Positions 1-9,479 of a DNA stretch of 64,000 nucleotides are shown here, in pieces. Both the position numbers and the translations under genes were made by a program. Position 1 is the stretch's first letter. Each line of letters opens with the position of its first letter. Source of the stretch: CAYVWB01 sp964455395 (GTDB lineage: Bacteria; Desulfobacterota; Desulfovibrionia; Desulfovibrionales; Desulfovibrionaceae); NCBI GenBank assembly GCA_964455395.1, contig CAYVWB010000009.1:22970-86969 (forward strand), written 5' to 3'. Below the pieces are notes generated by a model. The model was not told the DNA's origin, ran no database searches, and worked only from the letters and a program-made list of their open reading frames with translations.

Positions 1-191
1 CTTTCCCCTTGTTCCCGGACCAGGACTTCACCTCCAACGACTATGTCGGCGTTGTGGGCACTCCCTTCTACGTCCTGGTGGACGTGAAGGACACAAACGG
101 CCACACCGTGCTCTTTTCCCAGGAAGGCACCTTCCAGGATGAAGACGCGTTCCTGACGCTGCTGTTGCACAAGGCCGGCTTGGCCAAGTAG
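1..191 (+). CDS. C-terminal part of a thioredoxin-fold protein (5' end outside window)
   Basis: Only the last 60 or so residues are in the window; the frame is open to the left edge, so the start is upstream. The segment GVVGTPFYVLVD has the cis-proline loop (G-T-P) and following beta-strand typical of thioredoxin/TlpA-like folds, and the sequence then ends in a short helix (residues AFLTLLLHKAGLAK). The CxxC or peroxidatic cysteine that would separate a TlpA-type reductase from a peroxiredoxin lies outside the window. The next gene, 23 bases downstream on the same strand, is also a thioredoxin-fold protein, so the two are probably one transcript. Confidence 0.6.
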   Translation, partial: FPLFPDQDFTSNDYVGVVGTPFYVLVDVKDTNGHTVLFSQEGTFQDEDAFLTLLLHKAGLAK

Positions 192-214
192 GTTCGCATT
201 CAGGAGAAATCGTC

Positions 215-862
215 ATGACCATACTCCACGCCACGACCCGCAGCCGCGTCCTCTGGGCGGTCGCCATGTCGCTCATTCTGGTGACGCTCGCATGCACCGC
301 CTTCGCCGAGGTGGGACCACAACGTTCCAGCAAACAGGACGAAGGCCTCGTTTACGACCCCGGCGGCATGAAACCCCGCGACTCCACCTTGAAGGTGACC
401 GTGGGCGACCCCGCGCCGGACTTCACCTTGCCTTCCATCACTGGAGAGGACGTCACCCTCTCGGACTACCGCGGCAAGCACAACGTGGTCATCTCCTTCG
501 TGCCGGCCGCTTTCACCCCGGTCTGCTCGGACCAGTGGCCCGGCTACTGCCTCGCCGAAGATATTTTCAGGAAATATGATACGATACTGCTGGGAGTGAC
601 CACGGACAACATCCCCACGCTCTATGCGTGGACCAGACAGATGGAGAACCTCTGGTTCCCCGTGCTCTCGGACTTCTGGCCCCACGGCGCCGTGGCGGAA
701 CAGTTCGGCGTGCTGCGTTCCTCGGGCGTCTCGGAGCGAGCGCTTTTCCTTGTCGACAAGGAGGGGATCATCCGCTACATCGATGTCCACGACATCAACG
801 CCCGGCCGAACCTCGGCGATCTCGTCCAGGCCATGGAGCAGCTCGACGAGCCCCAGCCTTAG
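215..862 (+). CDS. exported peroxiredoxin/redoxin (AhpC-TSA/BCP-like)
   Basis: 215 aa. The N-terminus is a signal peptide (hydrophobic run VLWAVAMSLILVTLACTAFA, cleavage likely after AFA near residue 31), so the protein should work in the periplasm. The mature part begins the redoxin domain at VGDPAPDFTLPSI (about residue 63). The peroxidatic motif PxxxTxxC is complete (PAAFTPVC, Cys104). A second cysteine, Cys112, eight residues on, could be the resolving residue. Family members reduce peroxides or act as thiol-disulfide enzymes. An AGGAG ribosome site precedes the ATG. It lies just after another thioredoxin-fold gene, a possible electron donor (inference). Confidence 0.82.
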   Translation: MTILHATTRSRVLWAVAMSLILVTLACTAFAEVGPQRSSKQDEGLVYDPGGMKPRDSTLKVTVGDPAPDFTLPSITGEDVTLSDYRGKHNVVISFVPAAFTPVCSDQWPGYCLAEDIFRKYDTILLGVTTDNIPTLYAWTRQMENLWFPVLSDFWPHGAVAEQFGVLRSSGVSERALFLVDKEGIIRYIDVHDINARPNLGDLVQAMEQLDEPQP

Positions 863-1026
863 GCGCTTCAGAAGGACCGCGCAGCCTCATCGAGAGAGAC
901 GGCGGGAGCTGTACTCCTGCAGAACCGCGCCGTCGCCGTCGCCGGCGGACGCCGTCTCCATGTGCGCACTCCTCTTGACGGACGTGGCCACGCCCACCCT
1001 CGCCGGGCAAACCAGGAGCTCACCCT

Positions 1027-2157
1027 GTGCCCGAACCTTCCGTCGACCCACGCTGCGAACCCCTGCGCCACATCACCACGCACCGCGAAGCCGCCGCCGC
1101 AGTCAAGCCGCTTGATCAGCGCCTCCTCGAACAAGCCCGCCGCCGTCTGGACAACCTGACGAAACCACGCGGCAGCCTGGGCCGACTGGAGGAACTCGCT
1201 GCGCAGCTCTACGCGCTGCAAGAGGGTCGCGACCCCCTGAGCTGCGACCCCGCGCGCGTCTACACCATCGCAGGAGACCACGGCGTGGCTGCGCCCGAGG
1301 CCGAAGGCGGGGCTGGCGTCTCCGCCTTTCCGCAAGCCGTCACACGGCAGATGGTGTTCAACTTTCTGGCTGGCGGCGCAGGCGTGAACGCCATCGCCGG
1401 CAGCGTGGGCGCGGACCTGCTGGTGGTGGACGCCGGCTGCCTGGGCGAACCCTTCCCGGAGCACCCCCGGCTGCTGCAGCGCCGCGTCGCTTCGGGGACC
1501 GCCAACTTCCTGCACGACCCCGCCATGTCCCTCGCGCAGTGCGAAACCGCGCTGGACATGGGCGTCGGGCTGGCTTCCGCAGCCGCCGCGGAAGGGTTCG
1601 CCACCCTCTGCACGGGGGACATGGGCATCGGCAACACCACACCGTCCACGGCGCTGTACTGCGCGCTGCTGCAGCTTTCTCCCGGGGAAACCACCGGCCC
1701 CGGCGCGGGCCTGGATTCTGCCGGCGTGGCCCGCAAGGTCAAGACGCTGGAACAAGCGCTCACGCGTCATGCGGATGTGGTCGCCAGCCGGGACCCCCTG
1801 GCCATTCTCGCGGCGCTGGGCGGGTACGAGATCGCCGCGCTGACGGGGCTCATCCTCGGGGGCGCAGCCCATGGGCTGCTTGTGGTGGTGGACGGCTTCA
1901 TCGCCACGGCGGCCTTCACCGTGGCGCACGCCATGGCTCCGGCAGTGGCCGAGCGCTGTGTGCTGGCGCACGCCTCGGCCGAACCGGGACACGCCAAAGC
2001 CGTGGACGTGCTGGGCGTGCGGCCTCTGCTGCATCTGGACATGCGCTTGGGCGAGGGCTCCGGCGCGGCTCTGGCTGTGCCCTTGCTGCGCGCGGCCATC
2101 GCCATTTTTCAGGAGATGGCCACGTTCGAGGACGCCGGCGTGAGCGAAGCCGGTTGA
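1027..2157 (+). CDS. cobT: nicotinate-nucleotide--dimethylbenzimidazole phosphoribosyltransferase
   Basis: 376 aa, normal for CobT. The enzyme transfers the phosphoribosyl group of nicotinate mononucleotide to a lower-ligand base (dimethylbenzimidazole or an analogue), making the alpha-ribazole phosphate that becomes the nucleotide loop of cobalamin. Visible signatures are AGDHGVAAPEAEGG (about residues 79-92), GDMGIGNTTPSTAL (197-210) and RLGEGSGAA, where Glu343 matches the catalytic glutamate. The GTG start is chosen because AGGAG lies 8 bases upstream. No other cobalamin gene is adjacent and I see no cobalamin riboswitch in the 164-base upstream gap. It is convergent with the methyltransferase fusion downstream. 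Confidence 0.95.
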   Translation: MPEPSVDPRCEPLRHITTHREAAAAVKPLDQRLLEQARRRLDNLTKPRGSLGRLEELAAQLYALQEGRDPLSCDPARVYTIAGDHGVAAPEAEGGAGVSAFPQAVTRQMVFNFLAGGAGVNAIAGSVGADLLVVDAGCLGEPFPEHPRLLQRRVASGTANFLHDPAMSLAQCETALDMGVGLASAAAAEGFATLCTGDMGIGNTTPSTALYCALLQLSPGETTGPGAGLDSAGVARKVKTLEQALTRHADVVASRDPLAILAALGGYEIAALTGLILGGAAHGLLVVVDGFIATAAFTVAHAMAPAVAERCVLAHASAEPGHAKAVDVLGVRPLLHLDMRLGEGSGAALAVPLLRAAIAIFQEMATFEDAGVSEAG

Positions 2158-2183
2158 AGCGGGTCCGCCAAACGCCTCATGGG

Positions 2184-2204
2184 GAAGGCGCCCTCGGCGC
2201 CTTC
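2184..2204. terminator. hairpin between convergent genes, possible bidirectional terminator
   Basis: A perfect 9-bp stem GAAGGCGCC / GGCGCCTTC with a 3-base loop lies between the stops of cobT and the convergent methyltransferase fusion. There is no T-run on either side, so it may simply stabilise 3' ends or need Rho. Confidence 0.4.
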
Positions 2205-2330
2205 TCTCGCCATCCATCACCATGAGAGGGGGGGAAGCAAGGTCGTGGAGGTTGCGGTGGTTGCGGTTGTCCACGCCCACTCCCGACCCACCCGCCGAAC
2301 TCCGGAGCGGAGGACCATGCGGCCGTCGGT

Positions 2331-3560
2331 CTAGCTCCTGGACGCAGTCACCAGGTAGACGGGATCGCTGACCCAGGTTTCCTTGATGTGCGGATCATCC
2401 ACAGGCCGCCACCAGTTGCGGATGGAAAGCGTGGCGAGATCATTGAAGCCCGCGTCCGCCAAATAATCCAGAACGAGGCCCATGCGCTCGAACTCGTGCA
2501 GATCCATCCACTGGCGAGTGGCCTTGGTGGGAAACCAGCGATTGGAGAAGGCCACCAGGCATCGTCCCTCGGGGGCGAGGACGCGGGCCGCCTCGGCAAG
2601 CACCCGCCGCGGCTGGGTGAGGTATTCGATGGAGAGGCTGCAGACCACGGCGTCGAAGGAGGCGTCGTTGTACGGCAGCCGCGGTTCCGCATTGAGGTCC
2701 AGGACGGTGCGCTCGGCGAGGACGGGGTTCGCCGCCAGCTCTTCGGCGTTCAAACCGAGCCCGGTCACGGCGTAGCCCTTGTCATCGGGCAGGTGGGACT
2801 GGAGGGAGCTCATCAGGTCCAGCACGCGGGCGCCTTTGGGGAGGCGCGCGCCGTATTCGGCTTGGAGAAACGCGCTGGCCTGCGCATCCACGTGGCCCAC
2901 CATGCGCGGTCGTTCGTAGAAGACGGAATCTTCGCCCTCGTCGAGGCGGCGCATGGCGTCGTCGTCGGTGAAGTCCGCCGGGGCGGCGGGGTCGTGGGCC
3001 TGGAGGCCCGGCCCGGATCCGAGGAATTCCTCCATCCAGTCCGTCAACCGGCCGCCGGTTTCACACTGCTTGGCCGCAGTGTTCTCCACCCGAAGCTCCA
3101 AGGTGACGTCCCGGCCCGCCAGCGGATGGTTCAGGTCCACCTCCAGGCTGTCGTCATGGAGGGCGATCACCTTGAACGGCTGCATGTTGGAGGGAAAGAG
3201 CCCGGGCACTCCCCGGAGCAGGCCTTTGGGATAGTACCGGCCCGGGCGCGGCGCGATGACGCGTCCCGAAGGCGAGACGCCCACGAATTGGTTGCGGCCG
3301 ATGGCGCGGGCCAAAGCCGGGTCGTAAGCCGGGAGGCCTTCCCCCCCGCCAAGGGTGAAGACGGCGCGTTCGCCGGGGCGCAGGCCGCGCGCGCCGGCCT
3401 CCATCGAGGCGGGGAGGATGTCTCGCCAGAAGTTGACCCGCCGTGCGAGGTAGCGCTCTTCGTGTGTCGCGCCGGGGCTGCGCCATCGCGCCGTGAACAG
3501 CAGAGTGGCCAGGCAGGAGTCGTCCAACGGAAGACAATCGCCGTGGGTGTGCTCGGTCAT
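2331..3560 (-). CDS. SlyD/FKBP-like domain fused to a SAM-dependent methyltransferase
   Basis: 409 aa from the ATG at 3560, chosen because AGGAG sits 8 bases upstream; an in-frame start 12 codons earlier lacks a ribosome site. The first 170 or so residues resemble a SlyD-type FKBP: GLPAYDPALARAIGRNQF matches the flap region AYDxxLxxxVPxxxF, and VDLNHPLAGRDVTLELRV matches the SlyD segment VDGNHxLAG followed by a closing strand. The last 170 residues are a class I methyltransferase: ARVLDLMSS stands in for motif I (the usual GxGxG is degenerate), then FDAVVCSLSIEYLTQPRRVLAEAARVLAPEGRCLVAFSNR. The substrate is unknown. It could be a methyltransferase with a built-in chaperone or metal-binding domain. 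It is downstream of the RND pump genes on the same strand but 81 bases away. Confidence 0.7.
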   Translation of the reverse strand: MTEHTHGDCLPLDDSCLATLLFTARWRSPGATHEERYLARRVNFWRDILPASMEAGARGLRPGERAVFTLGGGEGLPAYDPALARAIGRNQFVGVSPSGRVIAPRPGRYYPKGLLRGVPGLFPSNMQPFKVIALHDDSLEVDLNHPLAGRDVTLELRVENTAAKQCETGGRLTDWMEEFLGSGPGLQAHDPAAPADFTDDDAMRRLDEGEDSVFYERPRMVGHVDAQASAFLQAEYGARLPKGARVLDLMSSLQSHLPDDKGYAVTGLGLNAEELAANPVLAERTVLDLNAEPRLPYNDASFDAVVCSLSIEYLTQPRRVLAEAARVLAPEGRCLVAFSNRWFPTKATRQWMDLHEFERMGLVLDYLADAGFNDLATLSIRNWWRPVDDPHIKETWVSDPVYLVTASRS

Positions 3561-3641
3561 GGAGGGAGCTCCTGTGGATTCGTGTTGATCAATCACGATA
3601 CACCAAGGGAGGCGCTGGTGGAACCCCTGAAGATTCGGCTG

Positions 3642-6600
3642 CTACTCCTGTCTGCGGAAGTCGTCCAGGATGGCGTAAAACGCCGGGACCACGAAGAGCA
3701 CCAGCAGCGAAGCCGCCAGCAACCCGAAAACGATGCTCAAGGCCAGCGGGATGAGCACCTGCGCTTGCGGACTTTTCTCGAAGGTCAGCGGCAACAGCCC
3801 CGCCACTGTGGTGGCCGAGGTGAGCATGATGGCCCGGAACCGCTGCTTGCTGGCCGTGACGGCGGCTTCCGCAGCGCGCATGCCCTGAGCCATGGCCTTC
3901 TTGATGAATTGGACGAGGAGAATGGAGTCGTTGACCACCACGCCCGCCAATGAGACGAAGCCCATGATGCTCGGCATGGAGAGATCGTACCCCATGGCGA
4001 GATGTCCCCAGATGACGCCCGTGAGCGCCAGGGGGATGGTCAACATGACGACGAACGGCTCCAGATAGCTGCGGAACTGGAAACTGAGCAGCACGAAGAC
4101 GCCCACCACTCCCACCAGGAACGCCATGCCCAGCGAAGCGCCCGTCTTGGCGCCTTCAGCGGACTGCCCCTCCATGCTGACGCGTATGCCGGGCCGGCGC
4201 TCCAGAAGTTCCGGCAGGAAGCGGGTCCGGGTGTCTTCCAGCACGGCGTTTGCGGTGGCGCGGCTTCTGTCCACCGTCCCTTGCACGGTCACGGCGCGGC
4301 TTCTGTCCACGCGGGAGACGGCGGCCCACCCCCGGGCCTCCTCGATGTGCGCCACCGCGGTGAGCGGCGCTTGGGAGCCGTCCGGCATGGTGACGCGGAA
4401 GGCCGCCACGTCTCCCGGCGTGAAGGCTCCGTCGTGGCCCGGCGCCAAGCGTACGTCGATCTCGTAGGCTTCGCCGCGGGTCTGCAGCTCCTGCGCGGTC
4501 ACTCCGTGGAAGGCGGCGCGTAGTTGGCTGGCCACGTCCATGGCGGACACCCCCATGCTCAAGGCGCCTTCGCGCATGGTGACGACGAGCTCCGGCTTGC
4601 CGGGCCGGAGGTTGTGGGTCAGGTCCTCCACGCCATCGTAAGCGCGCAGCCAGTCGACCAGCTCGCGAGCTGCTGCGTTGAGTTCGTCCAGATCCTCGCC
4701 CAGCAAACGTATCTCGATGTCCAGCCCTGCCGGCCCCAGGGAGGGCTCCTTGTAGGTGAGCGCCAGCACGTCCGGCGGCGTTCCCACGGCGTTGCGCCAG
4801 GCGGCGGTGAACTCGTCCAGGGGGGTGGCGCGGATTTCCGCGGACAGCAGGTCCACACTGATGGTGGCCACATGCGGTCCTTGTTCCCCGGCGTCGCGGT
4901 TCACGTTGTACTGGACGCTGTAATGCTGAACGTAAGCCCGGGGTTCGCCAGCCTCGTCAGTGGGTTGCTCAGGGGTGAGCGTTCGGTTGACGTCCTCCAG
5001 AGCCGCCGTGACAGTCTCCACCACGGCGCGGGTGCGTTCCAGGGGCGTCCCCTGCGGCAGCAGGATGCGAGCCTCCAGGACGTCGCCGTCGATGTCCGGG
5101 AAGGCGACGGTCTTCAGCACGCCCCCGGCGAGCATGCCCCCGGAGAGCAGGAACAGAGCGACGACGGCCCCTGTGAACAGATAGCGCCAGCGGACGACGA
5201 CATCGGCCGCAGGACCCAGCACGCGCTCCCGGAGATGGTCCATGGCGGCGTCCACGCGAAGGCGGAATCGGCCCCGGGGGGCGGCTTCCCGGCCGTGGAG
5301 GGCGTGCGCCAGGTGGTTGGGCAGGATGAGGAACGCTTCCACGAGACTCACCGTGAGCGTGAGCAGCAGCACAACCGGCATCACCCAGAGGACTTTGCCG
5401 ATGTCCCCGGCGATGAACACGGCGATGGATCCGAAGATGAGCATGGTGGTGAGGTAGGAGCTCAGCACGCCAGGGAACACCTCGGTCACCCCGTCCACCA
5501 CGGCGGCGTGCGCCTTCTTGCCGCGCTCCAGATGCGCAGCCACGTTCTCCGCGATGACGATGGCGTCGTCCATGAGCAGACCAATGGCGAGGAGCAGCCC
5601 CACCATGGTGAGCATGTTCAGGGAGAAATCGATATGCGGCAGGAAGAAGAGCGCGCCCATGAAGGAGACGGGCAGCCCCATGGCCACCCAGAAGGAAAAG
5701 CGGAAGGTGAAGAAGAGCCACATGGCGCCGAAGACGAGCAACAACCCCTGCACGCCGTTGATCGCGAGCAGGTCCAGCCGCTCCCCGATGATCTTGGAGA
5801 CGTTCTTCGTCAGCGTGAGCGAGACGCCGGGGGGCGCGGCGGCGCGCTCCTCCTCTAGAAACGTCTCCAACGCGGCGAGCGTGTCCAGCGCGTCCTGCTG
5901 TTTGGTCTTGCGGATTTCCAGCAAGCCGGCGCGGCGGCCATCGAAGCGGTACTCGGCTTCGTCCAGCTCGAACCGCTCGGCGATGGTCGCGACGTCCCCC
6001 AGACGGAGCTCCGCGCCCTGATCGTTGGACGACACCACCAGCGCCTCCAGGGCGGCGACGTCGGCGCGTTCGTCATCGAAGCGCACCAGCAGATCCGTCT
6101 GCTTTGTCTCCACCACGCCGGCGGGCAGGTCCACGCTCTGGCGTTCGATGGCGCGCGCCACGTCCTCCACGGAGAGCCCCAGCTGCATGAGCGTCTCCGG
6201 CGCCAGGGTCACGCGGAACTGCCGTTGGGAAAAACCCTGGATCTCCACCAAGCGCAAGCCTTCGCGTTGCACCATGCGATCCTTCAGGGCCGCGCAATAG
6301 AAATGGAGGGAGGATTCGTCCATGGGCCCGGAGACGGCCACCGCCGCCACCAGATCCGTTTTGTGCAGTTGGGAGACGACGGGAGCTTCGGCTTCGTCCG
6401 GGAAATCGTCAATGGCGTCCACCTCGGTCTTCACGTCATTGAGGAACATGCTGAAGTCCGCGCCTTCTTGCATCTGGACAACGACGACGCCCCGGTTCTC
6501 CCGCGCCGTGCTGCGCACTTCCGCCACGTTGACCACGGCGTCCACGGCGTCTTCGATGCGCTCGCAGATCTCGCTCTCCACCGTCAGGGCCGTGGCGCCC

Positions 6601-6806
6601 GGATAGGCCACGACCACCTCCACCTCGGCGGCGGCGAAGTCGGGGAAGGTCTCGCGCTGCAGCGTCGTGATGGAGAGTCCGCCCATGAAAAGAAAGATGA
6701 GCATGAGCAGGTTCGCGGCGGTGGGGTGGCCGGCGAAATAATCGATGACGGCGCGGATGGGTCCTGCCGGGGCCGTGTGCGCGTGCTCGGAAGTGACGTC
6801 GCTCAT
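3642..6806 (-). CDS. RND-family efflux transporter, inner-membrane pump
   Basis: 1054 aa, the size of AcrB-type pumps. Twelve membrane spans in the RND layout: one near residue 33-53 (NLLMLIFLFMGGLSI), a block of six at about 350-560, and a last block at about 880-1045. The ETFPDF segment after TM1 and LLMDDAIVIAENV and LAGVVVNDSILLVQF in the membrane core, which carry the proton-relay acidic residues, are typical. It exports hydrophobic or amphiphilic compounds by proton antiport. Its ATG overlaps the stop of the adaptor gene by 4 bases (ATGA), so the two are translationally coupled. No outer-membrane TolC partner is in the window. The substrate cannot be told from sequence; the family resemblance is to drug-type rather than heavy-metal-type pumps. 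Confidence 0.9.
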   Translation of the reverse strand: MSDVTSEHAHTAPAGPIRAVIDYFAGHPTAANLLMLIFLFMGGLSITTLQRETFPDFAAAEVEVVVAYPGATALTVESEICERIEDAVDAVVNVAEVRSTARENRGVVVVQMQEGADFSMFLNDVKTEVDAIDDFPDEAEAPVVSQLHKTDLVAAVAVSGPMDESSLHFYCAALKDRMVQREGLRLVEIQGFSQRQFRVTLAPETLMQLGLSVEDVARAIERQSVDLPAGVVETKQTDLLVRFDDERADVAALEALVVSSNDQGAELRLGDVATIAERFELDEAEYRFDGRRAGLLEIRKTKQQDALDTLAALETFLEEERAAAPPGVSLTLTKNVSKIIGERLDLLAINGVQGLLLVFGAMWLFFTFRFSFWVAMGLPVSFMGALFFLPHIDFSLNMLTMVGLLLAIGLLMDDAIVIAENVAAHLERGKKAHAAVVDGVTEVFPGVLSSYLTTMLIFGSIAVFIAGDIGKVLWVMPVVLLLTLTVSLVEAFLILPNHLAHALHGREAAPRGRFRLRVDAAMDHLRERVLGPAADVVVRWRYLFTGAVVALFLLSGGMLAGGVLKTVAFPDIDGDVLEARILLPQGTPLERTRAVVETVTAALEDVNRTLTPEQPTDEAGEPRAYVQHYSVQYNVNRDAGEQGPHVATISVDLLSAEIRATPLDEFTAAWRNAVGTPPDVLALTYKEPSLGPAGLDIEIRLLGEDLDELNAAARELVDWLRAYDGVEDLTHNLRPGKPELVVTMREGALSMGVSAMDVASQLRAAFHGVTAQELQTRGEAYEIDVRLAPGHDGAFTPGDVAAFRVTMPDGSQAPLTAVAHIEEARGWAAVSRVDRSRAVTVQGTVDRSRATANAVLEDTRTRFLPELLERRPGIRVSMEGQSAEGAKTGASLGMAFLVGVVGVFVLLSFQFRSYLEPFVVMLTIPLALTGVIWGHLAMGYDLSMPSIMGFVSLAGVVVNDSILLVQFIKKAMAQGMRAAEAAVTASKQRFRAIMLTSATTVAGLLPLTFEKSPQAQVLIPLALSIVFGLLAASLLVLFVVPAFYAILDDFRRQE

Positions 6807-8314
6807 GGCGTGGACTCCGGCTCGAATGACGACCCGCCTCGCGACCCGTGTGATGACGCGGGCGGATCCTCAATCGGATTCCGCTGCGGGGTGGCGTTCG
6901 CTGTGGCGGCGGCCTCCCCCATGGCTTCCGATTGGGGGGGACGGGGAACATCCAGGGCGAGCGCTTCCGTGCGGACGGTCTCGGTCAGGTCGTTATCGGC
7001 GATGGGCTCCAGCAGCATGCCTTCGATGACGGGAACAAGGTCGCTGACCACCACGCGTTCGCCGGCGCGCAAGCCCGCGTCCACCGCCGCGATGGTCGCG
7101 CCCAGGTAGCCGGTCTCCACGGTGCGGCGCTCCAGCCGGTTCTCCGGCCCCACCACATGGACCACGCCCTCGCGCAACGCCGCCCGGGGGATGACCACCC
7201 GTTCCTCCAAAGGTGTCCCGAAGAGCTCCACCTCGCAGTACATGTTCTGCACCAGGGGCGGGCGTTTGCCCGGGCCCACGCCGGCGTAGGGGTCGTCCAC
7301 GCGCACGTAGAGCGTGAGGGTTCGTGTGGTCGGATCGATGGCTTCCCCCACGCGTTGGAAGCGCGCCGGCCAGGTGATCCGTTTGCCTTGCGTCACGGGG
7401 AGCCGCACCACGGCGTCCAGTGACAACGCCTGCCGTACGGACGCCATATCCAGGGTGGCGGCGGGGAAATCTTTCTGCGCGCTGGCGGCCATGAAGCGCC
7501 ACATGTCCGCGATGGGCGTCTGCGCCGGCACTTCCACGGCGTGGATGGCGTAGCCCCGCATGAGCGTCTGTCCCGGCGCGACGTATTGCGACATCTCCGC
7601 GTTCACCTCGCTGACCCGCAGATCGAAAGGCGCGCGGATGACCGTCTTGTCGATGTCGAGCTGCGTCTCCTCCAGGCGGCGCTCTCCGGACTCCAGGGAG
7701 GCCATGAGCTGACGGCGTTCCGTCGGGATGAGCTCCAGGCTGTTCTCCAGATCCTGCACCATGTTTTTCTGCGCGAGATACCGCTGCTCCTCGGCGTCCA
7801 CTTCCGCGCTGGAGACGGCGCCGCGGTCCAGCAATTCACGCAGCCGCTCCCACTCGCGCTGCGCCAGGTCCAAAGCGCGGCGTTCCACCTCCAACTGCCG
7901 TTCGAGATTGCGTTGACGCTGCTCCAGAGCCTCCAGCTGCGCCAGCAGGTTGTCCACCTCGGCTTCGTCGCGGGCTGCGGCCAAGCCGTATTCCAGAGGG
8001 TCGATGCGGAAGAGGAGCTCGTCCTTGCGGAGGAGGGCGCCGCGCTCCAGCTCGGGGTTGGTGGCCACCACGCGGCCATCCACCTCGGCGAGGGCGCTCC
8101 AGGCCAGCACGGGCTCCACTTTGCCATAGCCCTTCACTCGTGGGACGAGAGCCAAGGCCTGGGCCGGAACCACCCGCGCCGGCGTGACGCGCTCGGCGTC
8201 GGCGAGGCGCGGGGGCGGCTCCTTGCGCAAGACCATGAACGCCAGCGCCGCCACGCCCGCCAGCAGCAGGGGAACGAACAGCAGTTTCTTCCATCGGGGG
8301 CTGCCTGCGGCCAT
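6803..8314 (-). CDS. RND efflux periplasmic adaptor (membrane fusion protein)
   Basis: 503 aa from the ATG at 8314, preferred over an ATG 13 codons upstream because AGGAGA lies about 6 bases before it. Residues 8-26 form an N-terminal membrane anchor (LLFVPLLLAGVAALAFMVL). A lipoyl/barrel half follows (ARVVPAQALALVPRVKGYGKVEP), then a long charged alpha-hairpin from about 100 to 220 (NLLAQLEALEQRQRNLERQLEVERRALDLAQREW), the second lipoyl half (VIRAPFDLRVSEVNAEMSQYVAPGQ) and the beta-barrel/membrane-proximal domain. It bridges the inner-membrane pump, encoded immediately downstream with a 4-base overlap, to an outer-membrane channel. Confidence 0.9.
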   Translation of the reverse strand: MAAGSPRWKKLLFVPLLLAGVAALAFMVLRKEPPPRLADAERVTPARVVPAQALALVPRVKGYGKVEPVLAWSALAEVDGRVVATNPELERGALLRKDELLFRIDPLEYGLAAARDEAEVDNLLAQLEALEQRQRNLERQLEVERRALDLAQREWERLRELLDRGAVSSAEVDAEEQRYLAQKNMVQDLENSLELIPTERRQLMASLESGERRLEETQLDIDKTVIRAPFDLRVSEVNAEMSQYVAPGQTLMRGYAIHAVEVPAQTPIADMWRFMAASAQKDFPAATLDMASVRQALSLDAVVRLPVTQGKRITWPARFQRVGEAIDPTTRTLTLYVRVDDPYAGVGPGKRPPLVQNMYCEVELFGTPLEERVVIPRAALREGVVHVVGPENRLERRTVETGYLGATIAAVDAGLRAGERVVVSDLVPVIEGMLLEPIADNDLTETVRTEALALDVPRPPQSEAMGEAAATANATPQRNPIEDPPASSHGSRGGSSFEPESTP

Positions 8315-8474
8315 GACGGTCTCCTGTGGACTGAAGGGTGCTTCTCGAAACAAAGTGAAAACGCGTTTACCAAGGTGCGACGCCGGCGGCCTCCTGTCAA
8401 CCCTTTTGGGTGAACCGGAGAGACCGGTCTTGGGGCTCGTCGGCCCTGTTGGGACGACTGACGGCTTGCGGCGG

Positions 8475-9467
8475 TCAGGCCGTGGGCGGGGAGGGCTGTT
8501 CGGAGCGCGTCGTCGCCAGGTGAGCGGGAACGACCTCGCCGAGGGGGCTCACGTAGCGGACTTCGCACTCCAGCCAGAAGCCGGTGCGACGGTGGACGCG
8601 CTCCCGCGCCAGGCGGATGAGGCCGAGCATGTCCGCGGAGCGTGCGCCGCCAGCGTTGATGAAGAAGTTGGCGTGCTTGGGAGAAACGAGCGCGCCGCCC
8701 ACACGGGTCCCTTTCAGGTCCGTGTCTTCGAGCACTTTGCCCGGGGGGCCGTGGCGTTCGTAGATGTGGGGCAAGCTCTTGAAGACGGAGCCGCAGCTGG
8801 GCCACTCCAGGGGGAACTTGGCGGCGCGGAGGGCGTAATCCTCGTCAATGGCTTGCAGGCAGGCGGCTGCGTCGCAGGGGGTGAGGCGCATGGTCCCGGC
8901 GAGCACCACGGCGCCGTTTTCCTGAAAAATGCTTGTGCGATAGGAGAATCCGCAGGCGTCCGGCGCAAGCTCGCGGACAACGCCTGCGTCGTCCAGCACC
9001 CGTACGGTGGTGAGGACTTCGCCGATGGCGCGTCGGTTGGAGCCGCCGTTCATCACCACGAGGCCGCCGAAGGTGCCCGGGATGTTGGCGGCGTGTTCCA
9101 GACCGGCAAGGCCTGCGCGGGCCGCCTCGCGTGCGAGCCGCGTCATGAGGGCGCCGGCCTCGGCGTGGACGGTCTCGCCGCTGATGCGGATGTGGCTGAA
9201 GGCCTCGCCGAGGAGGATCACCAAGCCGCGGAAGCCGTCGTCATCGAAAAGCAGGTTGGAGCTGGCGCCGATGATCACCCAAGGGACGTGCGCATCCTGA
9301 GCGATTCGGACCGTCGCGGCGAGTTCGTCTTCGCTGGCGGGCTGCGCCAGGACATCCGCGGAGCCGCCGATGCGCCAGCACGCCAGGGGCGCCAGGGGGA
9401 CGTCCACTGCGACGTCGGCGACGCCGGCCCGGCGGAGGGCGAGTTCGAGTGCCTCAAGACGCGCCAT
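8475..9467 (-). CDS. murB: UDP-N-acetylenolpyruvoylglucosamine reductase
   Basis: 330 aa. MurB reduces UDP-GlcNAc-enolpyruvate to UDP-MurNAc with NADPH and FAD, the second committed step of peptidoglycan synthesis. The FAD-binding part shows IGGSADVLAQPASEDEL and VPWVIIGASSNLLFDDDGFRGLVI (about residues 33-90). YRTSIFQ carries the conserved Tyr-Arg, and CGSVFKSLP contains the catalytic serine context (GSVFK). The C-terminal KHANFFINAGGARSADMLGLI matches the substrate domain end. It is outside a dcw cluster, with the transporter-like gene 12 bases upstream and the RND operon on the same strand, so co-transcription is possible. Confidence 0.93.
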   Translation of the reverse strand: MARLEALELALRRAGVADVAVDVPLAPLACWRIGGSADVLAQPASEDELAATVRIAQDAHVPWVIIGASSNLLFDDDGFRGLVILLGEAFSHIRISGETVHAEAGALMTRLAREAARAGLAGLEHAANIPGTFGGLVVMNGGSNRRAIGEVLTTVRVLDDAGVVRELAPDACGFSYRTSIFQENGAVVLAGTMRLTPCDAAACLQAIDEDYALRAAKFPLEWPSCGSVFKSLPHIYERHGPPGKVLEDTDLKGTRVGGALVSPKHANFFINAGGARSADMLGLIRLARERVHRRTGFWLECEVRYVSPLGEVVPAHLATTRSEQPSPPTA

Positions 9468-9479
9468 GGGACGATGCCG

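Noticed and set aside
863..1026. Cobalamin riboswitch before cobT
   Set aside because: The 164-base gap has no recognisable B12-box or conserved stem arrangement that I can support.
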